A DNA stretch of 64,000 bases from Chloranthus sessilifolius (taxonomy: Eukaryota; Streptophyta; Magnoliopsida; Chloranthales; Chloranthaceae). How positions within the stretch are numbered: the first letter of the stretch is position 1; each line of letters starts with the position of its first letter. A program made the position numbers and the translations under genes. Shown one piece after another: positions 49,229 to 59,366 of the stretch. The notes under the pieces were generated by a model, which saw nothing but the letters and a program-made list of their open reading frames with translations, did not search any database and had not been told where the DNA came from. The stretch lies in contig CM037597.1 of NCBI GenBank assembly GCA_021018995.1, positions 35,714,936 to 35,778,935 on the forward strand, in the 5' to 3' direction.

Positions 49229-49435
49229 GCAAAAAAGACGTGGTGAAAACTCGAAAGGGTGCCATGGGTAAAAACAATGAGCTTGTGTGAACCAGGTGAA
49301 AACCTGAAAAGGCATTTGGAGTAAAAATGCATACCCATGGACGTAGTGAAAACTTGAAAGGGCGCTACGGGTAAAAAAGAGGGCAACAACGGGCATGGCA
49401 AAAACCCATGTTGGACGCTGTGAGTAAAAAACAAT
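49229..49435 (+). repeat. Tandem GTGAAAACCYGAAAGGG hairpin repeats of B
   Basis: Four units. The third pairs GTAG with CTAC where the first has GTGG with CCAT. The fourth is strongly diverged (GGCATGGCAAAAACCCATG). Confidence 0.7.
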
Positions 49436-50260
49436 TGAAAAAGAAAAAGAAAAATTATTCAATGACTCCTTTGATTGCATTTTCGAATTATTTGGTCACC
49501 AATTGGGCCGCTAATGTTTGCTCAAATCAGGTCCTGATTTGGTATATCTTCATACTGCACCGTTAAACTTATGACCCGAGGTAAGGAGAAAAGGTTGATT
49601 CGATCCAAAGAGATGGATATTCTAACCTTGGTAAATATTTTGAACATCACTCAGGTCTGACCCCATGAACGGGACTATGCTCAAAATGGGACCCGTTACT
49701 TCGCCTCATTGTTAAGGCATTAAACAAAAAAAAAAAAAAAAAGAAAGAGAAAAACAATAAAAACAAGAAATCCAAAAAATATACTCCTTCCATGTACATA
49801 TTTACATCATCGTACTTCCATCTCAAAAATGAAGAAAAAGAACAAAAAAATCTCTGAAAACAAAAATTTAAAAATATATAAATCTTGAAATTGAAAATGT
49901 GTAGGTAAAGCTTTGCTTCTCCTTCTGTTAATTAGGATGCATATTGTTACCTATATAAACAAAAAAGGGACTGACATTTTCTCAAGAATGTGCAGGAACA
50001 TCAAATGGTCCAAAGCCTTGAAGTAGGCAACCTCTCAACGATGGACAAATCAGATGAAGCATCTCACCACCGACGTTCGGTCTATTCCAAAAAAAGAGAA
50101 AGAAAAAAGAGGGAAGAAATTCATTTTGAAAAAGAAAAATATAGCTATATCTTTGTGGTACTTTCACCACGCACAGCTATGCACATGTGTGCTTCAATGT
50201 GATAAAATATCAATATTTTATAGGCAACGCAGCTGTGCTAAATTAATATCCTAAGTCTAA

Positions 50261-50668
50261 AGTTTGCCTTGGACCTTTGGATCCTACTTTAAAGTAGAAG
50301 CAATGGTGTCAATCCCAATCAAGCAGTCAATGTTTTGATCAGGTTGATTCTACTGCTAAATCTTTGAGTTAAGCGCTATGTCTTTGGATTCATGTGAACT
50401 TTAGTATTTTAAGCTTCAGATTCCATAGAAAAAGGTCAATCATTGGTTAAGACTAGCCTGTCAAAGTTTGCCTTGGACCTTTGGATCCTACTTTAAAGTA
50501 GAAGCAATGGTGTCAATCCCAATCAAGCAGTCAATGTTTTGATCAGGTTGATTCTACTGCTAAATCTTTGAGTTAAGCGCTATGTCTTTGGATTCATGTG
50601 AACTTTAGTATTTTAAGCTTCAGATTTCATAGAAAAAGGTCAATCATTGGTTAAGACTAGCCTGTCAA
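50261..50668. repeat. 204-bp perfect tandem duplication in B
   Basis: 50261-50464 and 50465-50668 differ at only one position that I can see (GATTCC against GATTTC). A has a single copy here. The duplication is much younger than the element. Confidence 0.92.
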
Positions 50669-51018
50669 AGAGAAATTACCTATCGAACGACTATGTTCAA
50701 ATATGCATTCAGAGGGGCTCATTCTGGGGTGCAGGCTTAAAACCTGCATTTATACGGTCCCTTAGATAGGCGCCATGTATCTGGGTATCCGTGGATGATC
50801 GTTGTTCCTGTAAATGGTCCCCGAACGGGTTCTGAGTCGGGACTTCCATTGCCTTGTTACTTATCGCCCCCTGATGGATGCGAGTTTTTGCATAGTCGTT
50901 AGTTTGTAATTTCATTATCAACAGAGATCAGGATTTGATGCCTCCTTCGGTAGGCACCCAATTTTGGTTGAATCTATTAAGTATCATTTGAAGTTAGTTA
51001 CTCTAAGCAAAGCACACT

Positions 51019-51106
51019 TGATTCATCCCTTGTTTTATTCTGTTTTTGGTTTTTAATTTATTTTCAACACCAACCAATAAGCAAAGCACACTTGAGATCG
51101 ACAACA
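51019..51106 (+). mobile_element. Element C, truncated 5' LTR
   Basis: Only the last 88 bp of the LTR remain, matching 61784-61871 with about five differences and ending GACAACA. The sequence before it belongs to B plus a 14-base filler. Confidence 0.9.
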
Positions 51107-51112
51107 AGTTTT

Positions 51113-51130
51113 TGGCGCCGCTGCCGGGGA
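51113..51130 (+). promoter_or_regulatory. Primer-binding site of C (tRNA-Asp type)
   Basis: TGGCGCCGCTGCCGGGGA begins six bases after the LTR end. This form is characteristic of Athila and related elements. Confidence 0.93.
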
Positions 51131-51573
51131 AAGATGATCTAATAGTAGACCCATAGTTTTTGTATTCTTAGTATTCTTTATACATGTGAATAATTGATAC
51201 TGCCGACATAATTGTGAATCTTTCTTGCAGATTTGGACAGCAACAGTGAAGGATAGTTGGAATGCAATTGGAGCATAGCTACCTCTGTTTGCAAACTCTC
51301 TGACTCTAAAGCTCTGTCTATCTTTCTTTTTAACAATTTTTCCAGCAGTATCTAGGACAGTTTAAATGTATTAGCTAAATTTGTTTGTGTACAAGTATTC
51401 TTTTGCAATGTGCCTGCAAGAAGCTTTCCTTTCTATGGGTGTGCTTGTATGCTAGGGAGGAGAACCCTCAGCCCTACTTTAGAGTCTCTAAACCTTGAGT
51501 TAGAAAGGAGAAGGAGACTTAGAAGAGACAGGCACACCACAAGAGAGCCCCCGGGAAAATCTGCAACAGCAAC

Positions 51574-52990
51574 AATGGGTGAAGAACACCCTAGAACCCT
51601 CAAGGAGTTGAATGCTCCGGATGACTACAACTCTCTTTATAGCATTCAATTCCCTGATGTTCAGGGGAATTATGAGATAAAAACTTCAATCATCCAGATG
51701 CTGCCAGCTTTCCATGGGCTTAGCAAAGAAGACCCTTACAAGCATATCGACCAGTTCTTGGCCTTGTGCACCACTTTTAATATCACTGGTTTGGGACCTG
51801 AGGCTATTAGGCTCAGACTCTTTCCCTTCTCTCTGAAGGATAGGGCCAGTACCTGGTTGGCCACTCTTCCCAACAATAGCATTGCTTCGTGGAAAGACCT
51901 GCAAACCAGATTCCTAACCAAGTTCTTCCCTGAGACCAAAACTAGCCAGTTGAGGAAAGAGATTCTTGCGTTTGCTCAATCCCCAACTGAGGATTTTAAC
52001 CAGTCTTGGGATAGGTTTAAAGAGATGCTCAAACAATGCCCCCACCACAAGATCCCTGAGTGGCAGCTTGTACAAAGCTTCTACAATGGGATTGATGAGA
52101 AAAACAGAGATATGGTCGATGCCTCCTGTGGTGGATCCTACATGCACAAGACTGCTGAGGAGGCATGGGAATTGTTTGAGGTGATTAGTGAGAATGCTTT
52201 TCAAAAGCCATCCCTGGCAAGAACTCATCAGGAATCTGAGTCAAAGGTGGGGCCTGGTGCTGGATCCAAAGGAAAAATTTATGATGTGTCTGGGAATGAT
52301 GACCTACGGCTGCAGATGGCAAACCTCTCTACGAAGTTTGATAAGTTATTGACTGTGATGCAACCCAGAAGGGCTGCTCATGTGGTGGAGGCATGTCTGA
52401 TATGCCAGTCCCCACAGCACACAATGGAGGAATGCCCATCTGTAGGGCAATTTCCTGAATTAATGTTGGAACATGCTGCTGCTGCTCAGTCTTATGGCCA
52501 GCAACAACCTGGGGGCTACAACAGGCAGCCATATGGATACCAGCACCAAAATGCTGGTTACCAATGGAGAGACCACCCAAATCTAAGGTGGAAGCAAGAT
52601 AACTACATGCAGCCCCAGCAGATGTTGGCTTTACCACAAAGGCCACAGCAGCAGTTCAATGAAGGGCATGCCCCAAGGTCTACCTTCCAGCACCACCAGC
52701 AGCCCCATCAGTAGCAAAATCAGTTGGTTCTACCTCCTTCTCAACTAAGAAATACTTCTTTCGAGGACCAAGTCTTGGCTTCATTGCAAAACTTGGGTTC
52801 CTTGGCTCAGACTATGAACTCTCATGGTCAGAGCATCAAGAAGATGGAGGAGCAGATGGGACAAGTAGCGAACACCCTAGCCAAAAGAGAAGAGGGAAGG
52901 TTGCCCAGTCAACCAGTGGTTAATCCCAAGGGCCAATTTTTGATTGGTGAAGGATCCTCAGAACCTGAAGGGGATCTTTCATTGCATTGA
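51574..52990 (+). pseudogene. gag: C gag (Athila-like capsid and zinc knuckle)
   Basis: The start at 51574 (MGEEHPRTLKEL) is preferred to the upstream Met at 51410 because gag homology begins close to it. The gag domain includes PAFHGLSKEDPYKHIDQFLA, LRLFPFSLKDRASTWL, WKDLQTRFLTKFFP and AEEAWELFE. A CCHC knuckle CLICQSPQHTMEEC lies near 52400. A Gln/Tyr/Pro-rich region follows. A single TAG at 52712 sits in the same frame, which then continues with EEQMGQVANTLAKREEGRLP, a conserved Athila gag C-terminus, to TGA 52988. No protease or pol follows. Confidence 0.88.
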
Positions 52991-53765
52991 TGATAAGAAT
53001 TGTGCATCGTTGTATAATATGTACTTTACAGTTTGAAGGAATAGTTTGCAATCTTGTTGGAATTTGAGTTTAGTGCTTTAATGCCTACTTTGATACCAAC
53101 TTCCCCTGTGTGATAATTTTAAGTGATTGAATGATGATTTGAATGCTTTGCGTGACGTGTGACTTTCTTGCCGGGAGAGTATAAGAAGTGTGAATGCTTT
53201 ATAATGACTAGGGGTATCCCTGGAAGTAAGTCTGTGAGAGAATCCACCCCTTTTGTAAGGGTCAAACAGCAGACTGGGGGGTGAGTGAATTCGTCCTCGA
53301 TTAAGCCATCGCGAGGTTCTGAATAATGAGTTTGGTCCCATCTCGCGCAGTTCATAAGGAATTACTTTGTTGTGCTGTCGCGAGTTTCAAAGAACTGGGT
53401 GGGCTGCATCGCGCAGTTTCAAGGAACATTTAATCTCGCAACCCATTCATTCCCAACCAGCGGACGAACGTTTCTAAAGCGTGTCAAGCTTCGCGATATT
53501 TAAATCCCACCTCGCGCTGCTTTTCCTTACTGCTTTCTCTTCCCTCTCTTACCAGCGAAACCCTAGCTCCCACTCCTCTCCACCTCTCTCCTTTAACACC
53601 CTATCCCCAGATCATTGTTCATTTCAAACTTCAGGATTTTTGTTCTTCAAGCTCCCATTAATAGTTGCCCCCTGTTTAGAGCTTTGGAGATCCTTTGCGC
53701 GCTCCATTAAACAGAACCCTAACTTTTTTCAAATTTGTAACTCCACACTCACCAAGGAAATCGGG
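52991..53765 (+). promoter_or_regulatory. C intergenic promoter-like module
   Basis: No ORF. A TCGCGA/TCGCGCAG array (53305-53520) is followed by TATTTAAAT (53497-53505), a CT-rich leader (TTTCTCTTCCCTCTCTTACC region) and AAACCCTAGC near 53560, as in plant 5' UTRs. The accessory ATG is at 53766. I infer an internal promoter for the accessory ORF. Confidence 0.55.
53305..53520. repeat. Internal TCGCGA/TCGCGCAG array of C
   Basis: Seven copies: ATCGCGAGG (53309), TCTCGCGCAG (53340), GTCGCGAG (53378), ATCGCGCAG (53408), TCTCGCAAC (53434), TTCGCGAT (53491) and CTCGCGCTG (53511). The last two flank the TATA-like box. The motif is the one in the C LTR. Confidence 0.85.
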
Positions 53766-56700
53766 ATGGCTCCTAAAAGCGCACCTGTGAAGAGAGCCAG
53801 GGACAAGGCCACTGTGGAGCCTACACCTAAGAAAGCCAAGTCCTCTATGGCTCTGCAAAAAGGGAAGGGGGTGGTACCGGAGCAGGCTGCACCAATATCG
53901 AATTATTCTACACCCTCTGAGCTCCTCCTTTCCATTCCCTTAGAGCCTGAAGCCATTTTTGATATCTCTTTCTTTGAATCTGAACCATTGTTAGCACCTG
54001 CCATAGAGTTCTTTGGGCAAGGTGGTCCCCCTTTAAATGATTCCTGCCCTAGCCTACCCTAGGTTACTGTAACTCTTCTACCAGCACCTTAGGCTCAGAC
54101 CCGACACACAAGGGCAGCTAGGCCTCCTTGCCTCCTTGCATTAGTTGACAACTTTGAGATGCTGTTTAGCCCGAAGTTGATTGCTGAAGTCTTGGGCATC
54201 CCTGCCAGATTCGATCCCAAGTGCAGTTATGGTACCCCTGTGAGTGCCCCCATTGACACAAATGCCCATGCCATTACCAGAGGCTTAAAGGCCGCAGGGG
54301 ACTCCATCAGAAGAAGAGATTTGGAGCCCAAACTACTGTTCATTGATCAAGTTTTGAGGAAGAACATCTATTGCTCCGGCCATCAGCAAGAAAGGAGGAC
54401 ACCAATTGCTGATGGTCTGTATTCCTTCTCTCTGGGCCATGGATTCAATGCTGCCTGGTTGATCTTCGAGGCCATGAAGGATACAATGGTGAAGTTAGGG
54501 CTACAAAAGAAGAGCCACACTCTCCCCTATGGAAGACTCATCACCAGGCTACTTCTGAGGGGAGGATACAAGATACTTGTGGGCGAGTTATCTACTGACC
54601 TCACTCCCACCACACAATGGGGGATCAGCAGAAGCTTAATGGATCCCAGAAGAAGAAGAAGAAGACTGAAGCTCAAGAGGTCTCCTAGTAGAGAGAGGAA
54701 GCTGCTGTGTCAACGGCCACCCCTGCCCCCAAAAAGAAGGCAACAACCCTTGCCCCAAAGAAGGTGGTATGAGCTTCTGTCACCTCTGCTTCTGCAGCAA
54801 TTCCTCCATCCACTACTCTGGCCACTCCTCTCCCTTCTTCCCCCATTCCATCTTTCACTCTCCCTCTTTCCTCCCCTCTCTCCATTCCACCTCCAGCCAT
54901 TATCCGAACCTGGGTAGAAAGTGTTGAACCCCAACACACCACTCCACCTTCACCCACTCCACCCCACTCAACATCCCCTGTCTCTCCCATAGCCCTTGAT
55001 CCTCATCCTAACAGCCCTCCCTTGTTATCCTACCTCAAAAAGAAAACCTCTCACACTACCCCTGCCCTTCTTACAACCACACCCCTTCGTGACCAACCCT
55101 TAGACCAACCTCTCCATGACCTGGACTTCAACCTAGCCACCACCTCTGGGTATCAAGCCTTCATGACCAGTTTGCTTGATACCTTGCCCACCCACGACAT
55201 CCCTCTCCCTGAGTCTCCTCTCCCTTCACCACATCATTCACCCGATCCCCCCCCCCTCCCCCTACCACTTTCCATCATGCCCCCACTTCCCCTTTCCAAC
55301 CTATTCCTTCTTACCCTCCTACCCTCCCTCATCCAACCTCTGATTTCCTTACTCATATCCTTTCCCTTATCCATGACCTCCAAACCCAACTATCCAACAC
55401 CACAGAGACCCAAGCCAAAATGCAAACTGACATAACCGCCCTCCAATCCACCCTTCACACATTGACAAACCCACCAATCCCAACACAACCCCCTTCCACC
55501 TCTGCCTCCCCTGTTCCCACAACCCCTACCCCCATTGACTCGCCTCCATCCATCCCCCTCCCTGATACCATACCTGACCACTCTTTTCCCTCTCTCCCTA
55601 TCCTTCCACCTCTAATACTACCTCCCCCTCAATTCACCAACACTTCTACCAGGCACCCATTCCATTCCATTCCCATCCACCTTTCCCACTCCACCCCCTA
55701 TTTGCATCCCAATTTAGACCCCTCCTTCCATTTCAACCCTTCACCATACCTTTCTTCCCCTCCCCTGAACCATCCACATCAGCTGCCCTTCCTTCATTTC
55801 ATTTTCCACCCATACCTTCCATTCCCCCTCTTCTCCCACCCCCTCCTTAATTCATTGACCACTCCACCCAGACCACCCAACCCATTTCTACAACCCCCAC
55901 TTCCCCCCAGGCTCGAGCACCCTCTCTTCCTTCCACTTCATTTCTCCCAATCTTGCCCAGACACTCCTACTACACCCCTCCCTACTTCACCCTCCTCCAT
56001 GCCATGAGGGACAATCCTTATATCAAGAGGGATGTTCTCAATGGCATGGCCCAACTCCGCCAAGCCATTGAATATCCCTTACTGCAGAAGCTTAGTGCTC
56101 TGAAGCTTGCTCACAACGAGCAGTTGCGCGATATTTCAAAAGGATGGGAGGCAATTCTAGAGACATCAAATGTGAACAAGGTTGCAGCAACCTACTACAA
56201 AGTAACTGCTGACATGGAAAAGGCCAATGCTGAGAGGGTGAAAAAGCATAACCGGTTATTAGAGAAGAAATTGAACAATGCTCAGGAGATCACTCGTCTC
56301 AGTAAGGAGCTTGCGGATACCAATCTCTTGTGGGCTAACAAGAAAATTGAAATCTTGGAATAACGAGTTGCTTTCCTGCTGGCCCAACCGATCCAAGCCA
56401 CCCCCATCGCCACCGCTCCCCCTGAGGCCCCATCTTCTTCCACACATCCCGGCCCATCTTCTTCCACCACCCTTATACCAACACCTACACAGTTTGTTCC
56501 CCCAACTCCCCCAGCCCCCGCTCCGATAGCTCCTCCTGTTCCTCCTCCAATGCCTGCTGTCGTTCCTTCTGCAGTACCCACAAAATCTGTTGCTCTTGCT
56601 GTGACCCCTATGGTAGCTCCTTCTCCTACATCAGTGCCCCCACTATTTCCTCTTCTGCTATCAAAAGGAAACGCACCCATTCCCAGAAAAATCCCACTTC

Positions 56701-57476
56701 TAAGAGAGCCACTGCAGCCCAAAAAGGCAAACGGCCGGCCCCTCCATCCCCACCTCCAGAGGTCACCCGAGCTTCCACTCAGGATGATCCCCATGGGCGC
56801 CTCCTCTCCAAAGAATGCAAACAGGCTGCTGCTCCCCTAGGATTGGACCCTACTGAGCTCTTTCTGTCTGATTCTGACTCCGAGGAGGCACCACCTACGG
56901 ATCCCAAAGGCCCAACCCTCATGGCTGCCTTCAGATGCCCCTGCCGCCCAATCCTATCCTCAGAGATGAAAAGTTGCTGCTAAGAAGACCACTCCCCCAT
57001 CTCGCTCTTTGAAAATTGGCAAAGAACCATCTGCCCAGTCTGAGGAGGCACCACCACCGAGCAAGTCTGTGAAAGGAAAGAGCCCTGCCGTGCCTCCAGT
57101 GAAATTACCAGTTCCATCTCCTGTGGCTCCCTCTCCAGCAGAAAAAGGGAAAGGTCCTCTCCTGTCTCAAATGCCAGCTCCAGCCAAATCTCCCGTTGCC
57201 CCTCCTGCGCCTCCACCTACCCAATCATCTCCTATTCCACCTCGCCCTCAGCCTGGGCAAGCCTCCAAAGGTACGAGCCCCAAAGGGAAATCCCCCACCA
57301 AACCCCCTGAGCCACCCACTGTAAAATCTTCGGAGATCCCTCCTGAGCCAAAGAGAAAAATGAGGGTCCGGGCTCCTACCATACCCAAAACTCCAGAGCA
57401 GAGGAAGGCCGAGAGGGAACGTAAGAAGAAAGAAGAAGAGGTTATCCTTCAAGAACATGCAAGGAAGATGGGCTAG
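53766..57476 (+). pseudogene. Accessory ORF of C, plant putative-transposon-protein family
   Basis: ATG at 53766 gives a basic N-terminus (MAPKSAPVKRARDKATVEPT). Two in-frame TAGs (54060, 54090) precede the globular core at 54120-54600, with RKNIYCSGHQQE, WLIFEAMKDTMVKLG and LPYGRLITRLL, which correspond in order and spacing to KCNLYPLRHDTE, LILEGMRYIKGKL and MPYARLISSML of the T accessory ORF. After frameshifts come about 1.3 kb of Pro/Ser/Thr-rich low complexity, a predicted coiled coil (55995-56363), another Pro-rich stretch, and a Lys/Pro-rich end with KTPEQRKAERERKKKEEE to TAG 57474. The function is not known. Confidence 0.7.
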
Positions 57477-59366
57477 GATAAATTTTAATCCAAATTCTAA
57501 TTAGATTGCACCTAGGATTTCCTCTATTTCTTTTACAGATGATCTCTTGTATTTTGTACAGTTTTAATATTTCATAGACTTTCCCACTATTTGTCCTGTC
57601 TTGCTTTATCTGTGTGTTTTATTTTCCTTTTCTGTCATGATTGCAATAACTCTGCTGCACATTGACCTTGAACCAGTGAGGACACTACTCCTTATAGGTT
57701 TGGGGGTATGGCAGGCAGACCCTGCCAATGGAACAGTTAACATAAGTGCAGCAGACTCATCTGAGCAATATGGAAATGGACCTCTGATTCACTTAAGAAT
57801 CAAGAAATTAAGAAGTTTAAAATTTATGCAAACATTGAACATTATAGACTTCTAATATTCCACATTTCCATAATAATTTCACCAAGGAAACACACTTGTA
57901 CCTGCACTTAGTGAATCATTAGAGAGAGAAAAAGGTGAGGACATACTTAAAATTTCAAAGGATGACCATAACCAGTGAGAATTGGGCCTACAAAATTTTT
58001 CTTTTGAGGAGTAACTAAGGCATTTCTTCTAGTTCTAAGGACTGCCTGAGTCGCTGTGCTCACTAGAAGTTAGGTAACTCTAAGTCGAAACAACTGACAG
58101 CACTCATGAGACCTAGGAAAGGATCAAGGCCTTCTCTTGGACAATTTGAGCCTAAAAAGATCAATCCTAAAGCAACTGCCCTTGTCCATACCCCCTTTGA
58201 GCTTTAAATCCTAAATTTCTTCAAAATACACCTGAGTACTTGAACCTGAACCTATGAACCTGATTCAACCTACCCTCACTCTGAGAATTCAGAAGGTAAA
58301 GGAGAAAGAGTTGAAGATGGACTAGCTATGGTCAGCATTAGGTGAATGGAGAAGAAGCATCTATTCTGGCAAAATGGTAACTGAGGGCATGGTGGCATTT
58401 CTGAGAAGCAAAAATTAAAAAAAAAAAAAATTTTAAAAAAAAAAGAAGAAAAATCCAGCAAAAAGAAACAAAAAAATAATAATGAAGAGGAATAAGAGAG
58501 AAGTCAAGAGGAACCTTCATTGGAAAATCAAAATCAAGAAGAGAAACTGATCACTTCAAATCTGAAAATCTCAAAGAAGATGAAGGGAGCTGAATTCAAG
58601 AAGGTGAAGTCATGAACCATCTCCTGCACCCACTGATTTCTCAATTTTTGAACCCCTTTTCAAACCTTTTATTCTTTTTAACCATACTCCATAAGCCACA
58701 TCTCAACCCAGTTAAAAGCCCTTGTGATCCAAAGATTGAGTGAGCTGTCATGTGAAGATAAGGAATTATCCAATCTATGGTGAGAAACTGACAATGATGT
58801 CAGCAAAGAACTCTGCCTATGGTCATGCTTACAAACCCAGTTGGGGGATGTAACTTCTCTTGAGCCTGTGAGAAACTGAGCCCCTCAACAAACCTTGATG
58901 AGAGTATGCCCTGAAAAGCTTTCTTTGGGTCTGAACTTGAATGTATTATGTATGACCTTAACCTAATTTTCTGACATAAGGATAAGCTTGGGTCTTGTGT
59001 AGTTTTCTGTGATCACAAATTATTTGGAAATGCTGTGCAAACATGCGAATTATGCTGTCTAAGTTCCTGTGCAACCAATGAATTAAACTTCTTTTATGAT
59101 GATTCATGAGTAGACTAAATCTGATTCCTTAACTGCTCATTGGAAGACAGTGCACTTTAGTTAACTATTTCATTGGAGAAGTTTGTGGGTGTCTTCAGTG
59201 AAAACCCTCAGGAGACTTCACTCATCCACTAGGGATCACCTAGGGGTTTAAAAGGCTTGGTACATATGCTAAATGTATCCGTGCTCCCTACGAAAGTGGC
59301 ATTTAATTTTTAGAGTAGATTTAGTGTAGCTTTGCTAAGGGACTAGCAAACATTAGGTTTGGGGGG
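57477..59366 (+). other. C 3' non-coding domain
   Basis: No ORF accepted. An internal PPT-like motif (GAGGACACTACTCC then TATAGGTTTGGGGG) lies at 57678-57706. The conserved pre-PPT block begins near 59180 and contains CCACTAGGGATCACCTAGG and CCCTACGAAAGTGGCATTTA. The hairpin TTTGCTAAGGGACTAGCAAA is at 59331-59350, and the PPT TTAGGTTTGGGGGG touches the LTR. Confidence 0.8.

Larger units (their letters stand above)
48607..51006 (+). other. B 3' non-coding domain, truncated
   Basis: Alignable with A 32711-34935. It contains the hairpin repeats at 49229-49435 and a 204-bp tandem duplication at 50261-50668. Homology to A ends at TACTCTA near 51005, so about 640 bp and the 3' LTR are missing. Confidence 0.8.
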
